Source of the DNA: Asaia bogorensis
GTDB taxonomy: Bacteria > Pseudomonadota > Alphaproteobacteria > CACIAM-22H2
Assembly (NCBI GenBank): GCA_945892765.1
Contig: CAMDDQ010000005.1
Span: forward strand, 1-37,006
Reading direction: 5' to 3'
Length of the DNA: 37,006 bases
Shown here: in pieces, positions 19,539-30,798 of the stretch
How positions within the stretch are numbered: the first letter of the stretch is position 1
How the letters are laid out: every line of letters starts with the position of its first letter
Made by a program: the position numbers and the translations under genes
Notes under the pieces: generated by a model
What the model saw: only the letters and a program-made list of their open reading frames with translations
Told to the model about the DNA's origin: nothing
The model's database searches: none

Positions 19539-20831
19539 TTGACCCATTGGCGGGATCATCCCCTGCGGCAGTCCCTGACCGACGAAGTCCATGCCCGGCC
19601 GGCCTCCGCGCTCGCACCGCCCGAGAGGGTTTCGCACATCGCCATGATTTCCGGCGAGGAGGGCGCGGCGGCCGATCGCGCCCATCTTGCCGTCTTGTGC
19701 CAGCGCTTCGCCGTTGCCGAGCCGCCTGCCGGCGCCAACCACTATTTCCAGGATTTCGGCGATTTCCGAATGAAATGGGAGCGCCATGCCGAATTCTGCA
19801 CTTACACCTTCTTTCGGCGCGGTCCGTTTTCTGATCCGTTCGCCGAACCAGCCATTGCCTGCGTGCCGACCGATTGGCTGGAAGGCCTGCCCGGGAGCCG
19901 GCTGGTGGCGATCCACGCCGCCTTCATGAAGGGCCAAGCCAACATCCATGCCCCGGACGAACTCGGAATCTGGTTCGAACCCGAATTTCTGGCCGGCAGC
20001 CAGCCCGCGGATGGCCTCGCTGAGGTTTGGACCGATTTCCGGATTCATGGGGATGGCTTCGGCCGAGTCCTGGTCCGCGACCACGGCTTGCGGCCACGTC
20101 AGGCGGGAAGGCTCGCCCAGCGGCTGTTGGAGATCGAAACCTACCGCATGATGGCGTTGCTCGCGCTGCCCTTGGCTCGCGAGGCTGGTCCGAGAGTTAC
20201 CGCGGTCGAGCAGGCGCTTGCGGACATCACCGAATCTTTTGCGCGGATCCAAAGCCTTGCCGACGAACAGTCTTTGCTGGTTCGACTGGCGACGCTGGCT
20301 GCCGAACTCGAGCGCTTTGTCGCCGCCAACGGCTATCGTTTCGCTGCCTCCCAGGCCTATTTTGGCCTGGTCGAACGACGCATCGCGGAATTGCGCGAGC
20401 GGCGAACCGAGGGCGTGCAGACGATTGGCGAATTCATGGAGCGCCGGCTTGTGCCCGCGATGCGCACCTGCAAGGCCGTCGCCGAGCGGCAGGAGGCCGT
20501 GGCCGACCGCTTGGCGCGCGCGCTCACCTTGCTACGTACGCGCGTCGAAATTGGCGTCGAGGCGCAAAGTCGCGATCTTCTTCAATCCATGGATCGGCGG
20601 GCGCGGCAACAATTGCGGTTGCAGCAGACGGTTGAGGGGCTATCGGCGGCGGCAATCAGCTACTACGTGGTCGGACTTGTCGCTCATGCGATCAGCGGAA
20701 TCGCATCGTTTGGCGTCCACATCGACCCCGAATTCGGAACTGCTATCGCGATTCCATTCGTGATGGCGGGCGTATGGATTGGCCTCAGGCGAATTCGGCG
20801 CCGGATCGATCTTGATCGGCAGCCGACATGA
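19539..20831 (+). CDS. DUF3422 family membrane protein
   Basis: DHPLRQSLTDEVHARPASALAPPERVSHIAM N-terminal motif; coiled-coil region and two C-terminal TM segments. TTG start inferred; no in-frame ATG seen just upstream. Confidence 0.82.
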   Translation: MTHWRDHPLRQSLTDEVHARPASALAPPERVSHIAMISGEEGAAADRAHLAVLCQRFAVAEPPAGANHYFQDFGDFRMKWERHAEFCTYTFFRRGPFSDPFAEPAIACVPTDWLEGLPGSRLVAIHAAFMKGQANIHAPDELGIWFEPEFLAGSQPADGLAEVWTDFRIHGDGFGRVLVRDHGLRPRQAGRLAQRLLEIETYRMMALLALPLAREAGPRVTAVEQALADITESFARIQSLADEQSLLVRLATLAAELERFVAANGYRFAASQAYFGLVERRIAELRERRTEGVQTIGEFMERRLVPAMRTCKAVAERQEAVADRLARALTLLRTRVEIGVEAQSRDLLQSMDRRARQQLRLQQTVEGLSAAAISYYVVGLVAHAISGIASFGVHIDPEFGTAIAIPFVMAGVWIGLRRIRRRIDLDRQPT

Positions 20832-20896
20832 CGATGGAGCGCGGCATCTCGCGACGATTCGCCGCAGCCGACCGCAAGTCGCTATCGTCAACACAG

Positions 20897-20924
20897 TTGA
20901 GCCATACCCGACTGGTAGTGTATT
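20897..20924 (+). promoter_or_regulatory. Candidate sigma70-type promoter for the cox operon
   Basis: TTGAGC - 16 bp - TGTATT in the 215-bp gap before coxB. Confidence 0.35.
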
Positions 20925-21046
20925 TTCACAAGGGGTTGAGTGCTGCGGGGGAAATCGAAGCGATTACGGCCGTAACGGCTGCGGGGCGCTTCCCAACCGC
21001 CGCGGAACATTCGGACTTCAACGACAACCAGGGACGGACGAGAGAC

Positions 21047-23516
<2,470 letters not shown>

Positions 23517-23530
23517 CCCGGCACGCCGGG
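23517..23530 (+). other. Small hairpin directly after the ctaD stop (CCCGG-CACG-CCGGG, then TCTT)
   Basis: Read directly; weak U-tract, so possible partial attenuator or mRNA-stabilising hairpin. Confidence 0.4.
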
Positions 23531-23548
23531 TCTTAGGACGGCACGGCG

Positions 23549-24475
23549 ATGGCGGTGCTTAAGTCCTCGGTCGAGGCAGGCGCCGCCGGCGTGGAGGCCG
23601 GGGAAGCCAGCGTCGGCGATTATGTCGCCCTGCTGAAGCCGCGGGTGATGTCGCTGGTGGTTTTCACGGGTGTGGCCGGGATGATCGCCGCGCCCGGCAC
23701 CATTCATCCGCTACTGGCCGTGGTCGCCATTCTGTGCATCGCCGTGGCGGCGGGTGCTTCCGGCGCAATTAACATGTGGTACGACCGGGATATCGACGCG
23801 TTGATGCACCGAACGCGCGAACGCCCGATTCCAGCCGGACGCATGCAGCCCGGTGACGCGCTCGGCTTCGGCATCGTTTTGGCGGTCGCCGCGGTTGCGG
23901 TCATGGGACTTGCGGTCAACTGCGTTGCCTCGGCGTTGCTGGCTCTGTCGGTTCTGTTCTATGTCTTCGTCTACACGATGTGGCTGAAGCGGCGCACGCC
24001 GCAGAACATCGTGATCGGCGGCGCCGCGGGCGCTTTTCCGCCGGTTATCGGTTGGGCGGCGGTTTCCGGCGATGTTACCTTGGTGCCGCTGGCGCTGTTC
24101 GCCATCATCTTCATGTGGACGCCGCCGCATTTCTGGGCGTTGGCGCTTTACCGGGCCGACGACTACAGTCGGGCCGGAGTCCCGATGCTGCCGGTTGTCG
24201 CCGGTGTCAAGGAGACCAAACGCCAGATCGTCCTCTATACGCTGTTGCTGCTGCCCCTTTCCCTTTCGCCGGCCTTCCTGGGCGCGGCGGGATGGGTCTA
24301 CGCAAGCGGCGCGGTCATCCTGGGGGCCTTTTTCCTGATCGGGGCCTGGCGGGTTTGGTGGGATGAGACCGATGCTTCGGCCCGCCGGCTGTTCGGGTAT
24401 TCGATCCTCTATCTGTTCGTATTGTTCGCTCTTCTGATGATTGATCACGCTCCGGCATCCGGGTTGCTCGGGTAA
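23549..24475 (+). CDS. ctaB: Protoheme IX farnesyltransferase
   Basis: YVALLKPRVMSLVVFTG, NMWYDRDIDALMHRTRERPIPAGRM, YTMWLKRRTPQNIVIGGAAGAFPPVIGW. Confidence 0.96.
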   Translation: MAVLKSSVEAGAAGVEAGEASVGDYVALLKPRVMSLVVFTGVAGMIAAPGTIHPLLAVVAILCIAVAAGASGAINMWYDRDIDALMHRTRERPIPAGRMQPGDALGFGIVLAVAAVAVMGLAVNCVASALLALSVLFYVFVYTMWLKRRTPQNIVIGGAAGAFPPVIGWAAVSGDVTLVPLALFAIIFMWTPPHFWALALYRADDYSRAGVPMLPVVAGVKETKRQIVLYTLLLLPLSLSPAFLGAAGWVYASGAVILGAFFLIGAWRVWWDETDASARRLFGYSILYLFVLFALLMIDHAPASGLLG

Positions 24476-24485
24476 GCGGTCGGAC

Positions 24486-24623
24486 ATGATGGTTGAGACC
24501 GAGTTGATGAACCTGAAACAACAAAAGCGGCTGCGCGCGAAGAACGCGGTGCTGGCCCTGGTCCTGGTCGGGTTGGTTTTTCTGTTTTACGCGATCACGG
24601 TCGTGCGGATGGGCGGACAATGA
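24486..24623 (+). CDS. Small single-TM protein in the cox operon (CtaF/CoxF-like)
   Basis: MMVETELMNLKQQKRLRAKNAVLALVLVGLVFLFYAITVVRMGGQ, 45 aa, ATGA overlap with ctaG. Confidence 0.7.
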   Translation: MMVETELMNLKQQKRLRAKNAVLALVLVGLVFLFYAITVVRMGGQ

Positions 24624-25273
24624 CAAAGACGGCCCGCCTTGCCTCATCCCTGGCCCGCCGCAAGGCAGTGACGGCGTTATCGTCGGCCGCACTCGTCGCC
24701 GGCATGGTCGGCCTAAGTTTTGCGGCGGTTCCGCTCTATCGGTGGTTCTGCCTGGCGACCGGTTGGGATGGCACGCCCGGACGCGCGGCCGCCGCCCCAG
24801 GGGCCGTCGGCGATCGTGTTTTCACCGTGCGGTTCGACGGCGACGTGTTCCCAGGCCTGCCCTGGACATTCGGGCCCGAAATACAGCAAGTGCGGGTTCG
24901 GGTCGGCCAGGAGACTCTCGCTTTCTTTCGCGCCCAAAACGATGCTGCAATCCCGATCACGGGGTCGGCCACCTTTAACGTGACGCCCGAACAGGCGGGC
25001 CGTTACGTCAACAAGATCGCATGTTTCTGTTTCAGCGAACAAAGGCTGGATCCGGGGCAGGTTGTGGACATGCCGGTATCGTTCTTCATCGATCCTGACA
25101 TCGCCACCGACAAGGATTTGAAGAACTTGGAAGCCGTGACGCTGCACTACACATTTTTCCGCGCCAAAAGTGATGGCGGAACGGCGACAAGCGCGCTTGA
25201 TCTATCGCGGTATGTACTACCTTCGACATTCAACGAAACGACGTCAGGGCCGCTGACGGCTGCAAGGGAATAG
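24620..25273 (+). CDS. ctaG: Cytochrome c oxidase assembly protein CtaG (Cox11)
   Basis: SFAAVPLYRWFCLATGWDGTP, NKIACFCFSEQRLDPGQVVDMPVSFFIDPDI (CFCF copper site). Confidence 0.96.
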   Translation: MTKTARLASSLARRKAVTALSSAALVAGMVGLSFAAVPLYRWFCLATGWDGTPGRAAAAPGAVGDRVFTVRFDGDVFPGLPWTFGPEIQQVRVRVGQETLAFFRAQNDAAIPITGSATFNVTPEQAGRYVNKIACFCFSEQRLDPGQVVDMPVSFFIDPDIATDKDLKNLEAVTLHYTFFRAKSDGGTATSALDLSRYVLPSTFNETTSGPLTAARE

Positions 25274-25286
25274 GGGAGATTTCGAC

Positions 25287-26108
25287 ATGGCCGACGCACA
25301 CGCGACCGCACGCAAACATCCCTACCATCTGGTCGACCCCAGCCCGTGGCCGATCATCGGGTCCATCGCGGCCCTGGTATTGGCCGTGGGCGCCATCATG
25401 TACATGCACGGCAGCGGCGGCTGGGTGATGACCATCGGCTTCATCGGCGTTATTTACACGATGTGGGGCTGGTGGCGCGACGTGGTCAAGGAGGCCACGT
25501 TCGAAGGGCACCACACACCCGTGGTGCAACTCGGCCTCCGCTATGGCATGGCCCTGTTCATCGCGTCTGAGGTGATGTTCTTTGCCGCCTTCTTCTGGGC
25601 CTTTTTTAATGCCTCCCTGTTTCCGACCGAGGCGACGGGCAATCAATGGCCGCCGCAGGGTGTCTCCGTTTTCAACGCATGGGACATTCCTTTTCTCAAC
25701 ACCCTTATCCTTTTGACCTCAGGCGCGACCGTCACCGCCGCGCATCATTACATCTTGGAGGGCGATCGCGAACGTACGGTGTTGTGGCTTGGCCTGACCA
25801 TTCTTCTCGGTCTCTCGTTCACGGGTTTTCAGGCCTATGAGTACATCAATGCGCCGTTCAACTTCAAAGACGGGATCTATCCCACCACCTTCTTCATGGC
25901 GACCGGCTTCCATGGTTTCCACGTCATCGTCGGGACAACCTTCCTGATCGTTTGTTTCTTCCGTGCCCAGGCCGGGCATTTCAAGCCGGACCATCACTTC
26001 GGTTTCGAGGCCGCGGCGTGGTATTGGCACTTCGTCGACGTGGTGTGGGTGTTCCTGTTTAGCTGCGTTTATTGGTGGGGCGCCGGCAGCGCGCCGGTGC
26101 ATCATTAA
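25287..26108 (+). CDS. ctaE: Cytochrome c oxidase subunit III
   Basis: KHPYHLVDPSPWPI, SEVMFFAAFFWAFFNASL, GFHGFHVIVG, WYWHFVDVVWVFLFSCVYWWG. Confidence 0.97.
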   Translation: MADAHATARKHPYHLVDPSPWPIIGSIAALVLAVGAIMYMHGSGGWVMTIGFIGVIYTMWGWWRDVVKEATFEGHHTPVVQLGLRYGMALFIASEVMFFAAFFWAFFNASLFPTEATGNQWPPQGVSVFNAWDIPFLNTLILLTSGATVTAAHHYILEGDRERTVLWLGLTILLGLSFTGFQAYEYINAPFNFKDGIYPTTFFMATGFHGFHVIVGTTFLIVCFFRAQAGHFKPDHHFGFEAAAWYWHFVDVVWVFLFSCVYWWGAGSAPVHH

Positions 26109-26132
26109 TTAGGTGGTCGGCATCATTCGCGC

Positions 26133-26504
26133 GTGATCGAGCCGCCATTTCCGCATATCGGGGCACTGAATGCAGGGTTCCTGTGTCGGTGCCCCCGCTG
26201 CGGGAAGGGGCGGCTGTTTGCCGGCTTTCTAACCATCGTGGAAAATTGCGATGCCTGCGGCCTCGATCTGAAGTTGGCGGATAGCGGCGACGGGCCTGCG
26301 GTTTTCATTATCCTGATTCTGGGTTTCATCATCGTCGGAATGGCGATGGTCATCGAAGTCCGTTACCAGCCGGCGATGTGGATTCACGCGATGATCTGGC
26401 CGCCGCTCATCATTGGCGCGGCGCTTGGGATGTTGCGGCCGTTCAAGGCGACAATGATCGCGCTGCAGTACAAACATCGAAGAGACGACTACGCTCCGCG
26501 GTGA
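26133..26504 (+). CDS. DUF983 family protein (CxxC zinc-ribbon-like plus TM helices)
   Basis: CRCPRCGKGRLFAGFLTIVENCDACGLDL followed by two TM segments; between ctaE and surf1. GTG start per ORF track. Confidence 0.88.
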   Translation: MIEPPFPHIGALNAGFLCRCPRCGKGRLFAGFLTIVENCDACGLDLKLADSGDGPAVFIILILGFIIVGMAMVIEVRYQPAMWIHAMIWPPLIIGAALGMLRPFKATMIALQYKHRRDDYAPR

Positions 26505-26544
26505 CCGCGTCATGCAGCCTCGCGCCCATAACGCTGTCTGACAC

Positions 26545-26553
26545 TGATATGAT
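26545..26553 (+). promoter_or_regulatory. Candidate extended -10 (TGATATGAT) for a leaderless surf1 transcript
   Basis: TG-n-TATGAT ends so that +1 would be A26560, the first base of the surf1 ATG. No clear -35. Confidence 0.35.
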
Positions 26554-26559
26554 GCGAAG

Positions 26560-27282
26560 ATGACAACACACGACGGAGAGACCACCACCCAGCGTTCAAT
26601 GCTGTGGCTAACAGTCGCGGCATTGACGGGCTTCGCGATCCTGGCCGGTCTGGGGACCTGGCAGGTCAATCGGCTCGCCCTGAAACTAAACGTGATCGCG
26701 AATATCCAATCGCGGATCGCAATGCCAGCCGTGCCGCTTCCCGCGGGCGACGCGCTGGACCCGGACGAGTGGCAATATCGGCGGGTCGCGGTGCGAGGTC
26801 GTTTTCTCCACGAACACGAGATGCATGTCCTGGCCCACACCCAACGCGGCAATGTCGGATATGACTTGATTGCGCCCTTGCAGCGCGAGGATGGCGGGTT
26901 TGTGTTGGTCAATCGTGGCTGGGTGCCCCAGGCGAAGAAGCAGCAATCCTCGCGTCCCCAGAGCCTGGATTCCGGGGTCGTCGTTATCGAAGGCATCGCG
27001 CAAAAAGGGTGGGCTCAGGCGTTTTTCGTCCCCGACAACAATCCCGCTCAAAATCTATGGTTTTTTGGAGATATCGCGGCGATGGCGGCTAACGCCGGCA
27101 TTTCGGCGCCGCGGATTTTCGTGGAAGCCGCACCCTATCCCGACCCAACCAAATTGCCGCTCGGCGGGCAGACCAGGCTCGACATCCCCAACAATCACCT
27201 GCAATACGCCATCACTTGGTACAGTTTGGCGGCGATTCTGGTCGTATTCTATATTCTGATCTACCGTCGGCGCGCCGGTTAG
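26560..27282 (+). CDS. SURF1 family cytochrome oxidase biogenesis protein
   Basis: LGTWQVNRLALKLNVI, VLVNRGWVP, NNHLQYAITWYSLAAILVVFYILIYRRR. Confidence 0.93.
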   Translation: MTTHDGETTTQRSMLWLTVAALTGFAILAGLGTWQVNRLALKLNVIANIQSRIAMPAVPLPAGDALDPDEWQYRRVAVRGRFLHEHEMHVLAHTQRGNVGYDLIAPLQREDGGFVLVNRGWVPQAKKQQSSRPQSLDSGVVVIEGIAQKGWAQAFFVPDNNPAQNLWFFGDIAAMAANAGISAPRIFVEAAPYPDPTKLPLGGQTRLDIPNNHLQYAITWYSLAAILVVFYILIYRRRAG

Positions 27283-27321
27283 AGGCTCCGCCGACCGCAA
27301 CTTCATGCCCGGCGGTTCAGA

Positions 27322-28830
27322 ATGTTGTCCCCTTCCTCGTATAAGGCTCTGGAAGGCCGGTTTGCCCGGCTGATCGTTCTGCGTGACGCCGCCGCCGTCC
27401 TGCAATGGGACATGGCAACGATGATGCCCGAAGGTGGATCGGAGGCGCGCGGGGAGCAGCTCGCCACGCTCAAGGTGATGAGCCATGAAATCCTGACCGA
27501 TCCGGCGGTGGCAGACGATTTGGGCCTTGCGGAATCGGAGTCCGGGCTCGATGCCTGGCAGCAAGCCAATCTGCGCGAGATGCGTCGCGCCTGGCTGCAC
27601 GCCGCTTCGGTGCCTGGCGATCTCGTCGAGGCCTTGTCCAAGGCCGCTTCGCGCTGCGAAGTCCAATGGCGCAGGGCGCGGGCGGAAAATGATTTCGCGG
27701 GGTTGCGTCCGGCTTTGGAAGAAGTGCTCAACTTGGTGCGTCAGCAGGCGACCATCAAGGCCGAACGCCTCGGGCTCGATATCTATGACGCCTTGCTCGA
27801 CGAATACGAACCAGGACTGCGCGCGCCCGCCATCGATCGCATCTTCGACGACTATGCGGCCTTCCTTCCTGGTTTCCTGGCGAAGGTGGTCGAACGTCAA
27901 GCCAAGAACCCGCCCTTGGCACCCCTAACCGGTCCTTTTCCGGCGGCCGATCAGCACAAGCTCGCTTTGCGCTTGATGACCGCGCTTGGTTTCGATTTCG
28001 ATCATGGCCGGCTGGATACGAGCCATCACCCGTTTTGCGGCGGCGTCCCCGACGATGTTCGCATCACGACGCGTTGGAACGAATTGGATGTGACGCAGGG
28101 GATGATGGGTGTGGTGCATGAAACCGGCCACGCCCTCTACGAACGCGGGTTGCCACGGCGGGGACATTATCAGCCGGTCGGCCAGGCGCGTGGGATGGCG
28201 ATTCACGAAAGCCAGTCGCTGTTGGTCGAAATGCAGGTCTGCCGCAGCCCTGAATTCATTCGGTTCCTCGCGCCCCAGCTGGGTGAGGCCTTCGGCGCCT
28301 CGCCAGCCTGGGAGGGTGGCGATTTGACTCGCCGGCTTTCGCGGGTCAAGCCCGGTCTGATTCGCGTCGATGCCGACGAGGTCACCTATCCCGCCCATGT
28401 GATTTTGCGCTATCGGCTGGAGCGCGCGCTGATCGGCGGTTCGCTGACGCTGAGCGATCTGCCGGGGGCCTGGAACGACGGCATGCGCGCGCTGCTTGGC
28501 ATCGTTCCTCCCGACGATCGCGATGGCTGTTTACAGGACATCCACTGGCCGGGCGGCGCCTGGGGATATTTCCCGTGCTACACGCTGGGAGCGATGATGG
28601 CCGCTCAACTCTATGCGGCGTCCGCGCGCGCGATCCCCGATTTGCCCGGGCTGATCGAGCGCGGCGACTTTGCGCCGCTGTTCGCCTGGCTGCGCCGCCA
28701 TGTGCATGAGAAGGGTTCGGCGCTGTCGGCCGAACAGATTATTGCGGAAGCCACCGGACGACCGCTCGACCCGCAAATATTCAAAAACCACCTCGCGCGG
28801 CGCTATCTGGGCGAAGTCCTCGTCGCCTGA
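27322..28830 (+). CDS. M32 family carboxypeptidase (carboxypeptidase Taq-like)
   Basis: AVLQWDMATMMPEGG, HPFCGGVPDDVRITTRW, metal motif VVHETGHALYE, HESQSLLVEMQV. Confidence 0.94.
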   Translation: MLSPSSYKALEGRFARLIVLRDAAAVLQWDMATMMPEGGSEARGEQLATLKVMSHEILTDPAVADDLGLAESESGLDAWQQANLREMRRAWLHAASVPGDLVEALSKAASRCEVQWRRARAENDFAGLRPALEEVLNLVRQQATIKAERLGLDIYDALLDEYEPGLRAPAIDRIFDDYAAFLPGFLAKVVERQAKNPPLAPLTGPFPAADQHKLALRLMTALGFDFDHGRLDTSHHPFCGGVPDDVRITTRWNELDVTQGMMGVVHETGHALYERGLPRRGHYQPVGQARGMAIHESQSLLVEMQVCRSPEFIRFLAPQLGEAFGASPAWEGGDLTRRLSRVKPGLIRVDADEVTYPAHVILRYRLERALIGGSLTLSDLPGAWNDGMRALLGIVPPDDRDGCLQDIHWPGGAWGYFPCYTLGAMMAAQLYAASARAIPDLPGLIERGDFAPLFAWLRRHVHEKGSALSAEQIIAEATGRPLDPQIFKNHLARRYLGEVLVA

Positions 28831-28856
28831 CCGCCGGGAAGGAGCGATCGCCTTCG

Positions 28857-29906
28857 ATGCGCCGGCCACTGTTCATCGTTCCTGCGATCCTGGCCGTCGT
28901 TGTGGCGGCGTGGAGCGGTGCCTGGTTCTACCTCGCGGGCCGGATCCAAAGCGGGTTCGAAACCTGGGTGGAGACACAGCGAGAAAATGGCATCGAGGTC
29001 GAGTACGGCCTGGCGGCGGTTTCCGGTTATCCCTGGCGATGGCGAATGCGGATCGATGGGCCAGTCGCGCGAAACGCGGCGCCGGTGGCCTGGGCATGGC
29101 AGGGCGAGTCGATCCTCGCGGATCTTCTTCCGTGGCGGCTCGATCGCATAGCTCTAACCTTTCCCGGGCTTCACCGCCTCTCGATTTCACGGGATGGAGC
29201 CATTCTGCCGCTGGCTGCGCGCGCCGACTCGCCGCTTGGCGAGCTGCGGCTGGGTGCCGAAGGCCAAGTCACGGCCATGGGGCTGGCCCTTGGCGGGCTT
29301 GAGGTGGCGCTCGGGCGCGGAGTCGACATCCCGGAGCGCGTTCGGGCGGACCATGCCGGACTGACGGTCTTGATGCCGCCGCCTTCTCCGGACCGGCCGC
29401 CGCACCTCTCGCCGAGCCTTGAGGTCGTCCTGGCGGCGGAGAGAGTGACCTTTCCGGATGGATTGGGCGGCGTCCTCGGCGCCACGATCGGTGTGGTAGG
29501 CGTCGATGCAAGCCTTATGGGTGCGATCCCACCGGGACGGGCCGGTCAGGGGCTGCAGGCGTGGCGGGACGATGGGGGCACGGTCGAACTCAAATCGCTT
29601 CGCCTGGTGTGGGGAAAGCTCGACCTCGCCATGAATGGCACGCTCGCGCTGGATGCGGAGATGCGGCCGCTGGGCGGGCTTACCGCCGTCATTCGCGGTT
29701 ATGCCGAGACGGTTGATGTCCTTGTCGCCCGTGGCCTGCTCCGCGCCAATCAGGCGGCGGCGGCAAAAATCGTGTTTGGCCTGATGGCGCGCACCCCGCC
29801 AGAGGGTGGCCCGCCGCAGATCAACGTGCCGGTCGCCGCCCAGGACGGTACGTTGTCTCTCGCCGGTTTCCCGATCGCTGCCTTGCCCGCGCTGGTTTTC
29901 GAATAG
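28857..29906 (+). CDS. DUF2125 domain-containing protein
   Basis: N-terminal TM/signal, LEWQREN-like region (VETQRENGIEVEYGLAAVSGYPWRWRM), 349 aa; RBS GGAAGGAG. Confidence 0.8.
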   Translation: MRRPLFIVPAILAVVVAAWSGAWFYLAGRIQSGFETWVETQRENGIEVEYGLAAVSGYPWRWRMRIDGPVARNAAPVAWAWQGESILADLLPWRLDRIALTFPGLHRLSISRDGAILPLAARADSPLGELRLGAEGQVTAMGLALGGLEVALGRGVDIPERVRADHAGLTVLMPPPSPDRPPHLSPSLEVVLAAERVTFPDGLGGVLGATIGVVGVDASLMGAIPPGRAGQGLQAWRDDGGTVELKSLRLVWGKLDLAMNGTLALDAEMRPLGGLTAVIRGYAETVDVLVARGLLRANQAAAAKIVFGLMARTPPEGGPPQINVPVAAQDGTLSLAGFPIAALPALVFE

Positions 29907-29916
29907 CGGGCTTCGA

Positions 29917-30798
29917 CTAAGCCTGTTTCGCCTCAATCAGGCTGCGTCGGATGGCGCGCGTGCGCGTGAAAAGTTCCTGCAGCTTTTCGCCTTCGCCCCA
30001 ACGAATCGCGCGCTGCAACGCGGCCAAGTCTTCGGTCAGGCGACCCAGCATCTCGAGAACCGCCTCGCGGTTGTTGAGAAAAATGTCGCGCCACATGACC
30101 GGGTCGGAAGCCGCGATCCGGGTGAAATCGCGGAAGCCGCCGGCCGCGAACTTAATCACGTCCGCATCGATGTGACCCTCGAGGTCGGTGGCCGTGCCGA
30201 CAATGGTGTAGGCGATTAAATGAGGGAGATGGGAGGTCATCGCCATGACCTGGTCGTGGTGTCGCGCCTCCATGATCTCGACATTCATCCCACACCCGCG
30301 CCACATGTCCGCGACGCGGTTCACGGCCGTTTCATCGGTTCCGGGCGGCGGCGTCAGGATGCACCAGCGATTGCGGAACAGATCGGCAAAACCGGCTTCA
30401 GGGCCGGAATGTTCGGTCCCGGCCACCGGGTGCCCCGGCACCAGATGCACACCCGCCGGAACCAATGGCCCGACATCTCGAATCACCGATTGTTTGACCG
30501 ATCCAACATCGGTGAGGATGGCTCCGGCTTTGAGATGGGGCGCGATGGCCGCGGCGATGTCGCCATAGGCCGAAAGCGGCGTGCAGATCACGACCAGATC
30601 GGCGCCGGCGACTGCCGCTTCGGGCGTGGCGTGAAGGCTGTCGGCGAGGTTCAGGCCGCGCACCTTTGTCCGGGTCGCCTCGCTGCGCGAATGGACGGCG
30701 ATGTGCCGGGCAAGTCCTTCGCGCCGAAGGACCCGTGCCAGCGACGAGCCGATCAGCCCAATGCCAATGAGGGCGACGCTGTCGAAAGGCGGGCTCAT
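29917..30798 (-). CDS. tyrC: Prephenate/arogenate dehydrogenase (TyrA/TyrC family)
   Basis: SVALIGIGLIGSSLARVLRR NAD motif, DVGSVKQSVI, VPGHPVAGTEHSG. Confidence 0.93.
   Translation of the reverse strand: MSPPFDSVALIGIGLIGSSLARVLRREGLARHIAVHSRSEATRTKVRGLNLADSLHATPEAAVAGADLVVICTPLSAYGDIAAAIAPHLKAGAILTDVGSVKQSVIRDVGPLVPAGVHLVPGHPVAGTEHSGPEAGFADLFRNRWCILTPPPGTDETAVNRVADMWRGCGMNVEIMEARHHDQVMAMTSHLPHLIAYTIVGTATDLEGHIDADVIKFAAGGFRDFTRIAASDPVMWRDIFLNNREAVLEMLGRLTEDLAALQRAIRWGEGEKLQELFTRTRAIRRSLIEAKQA

Noticed and set aside
20828-21046. N-terminal extension of CoxB in the ORF track
   Set aside because: The signal peptide begins at ATG 21047; upstream codons look non-coding and contain a candidate promoter.
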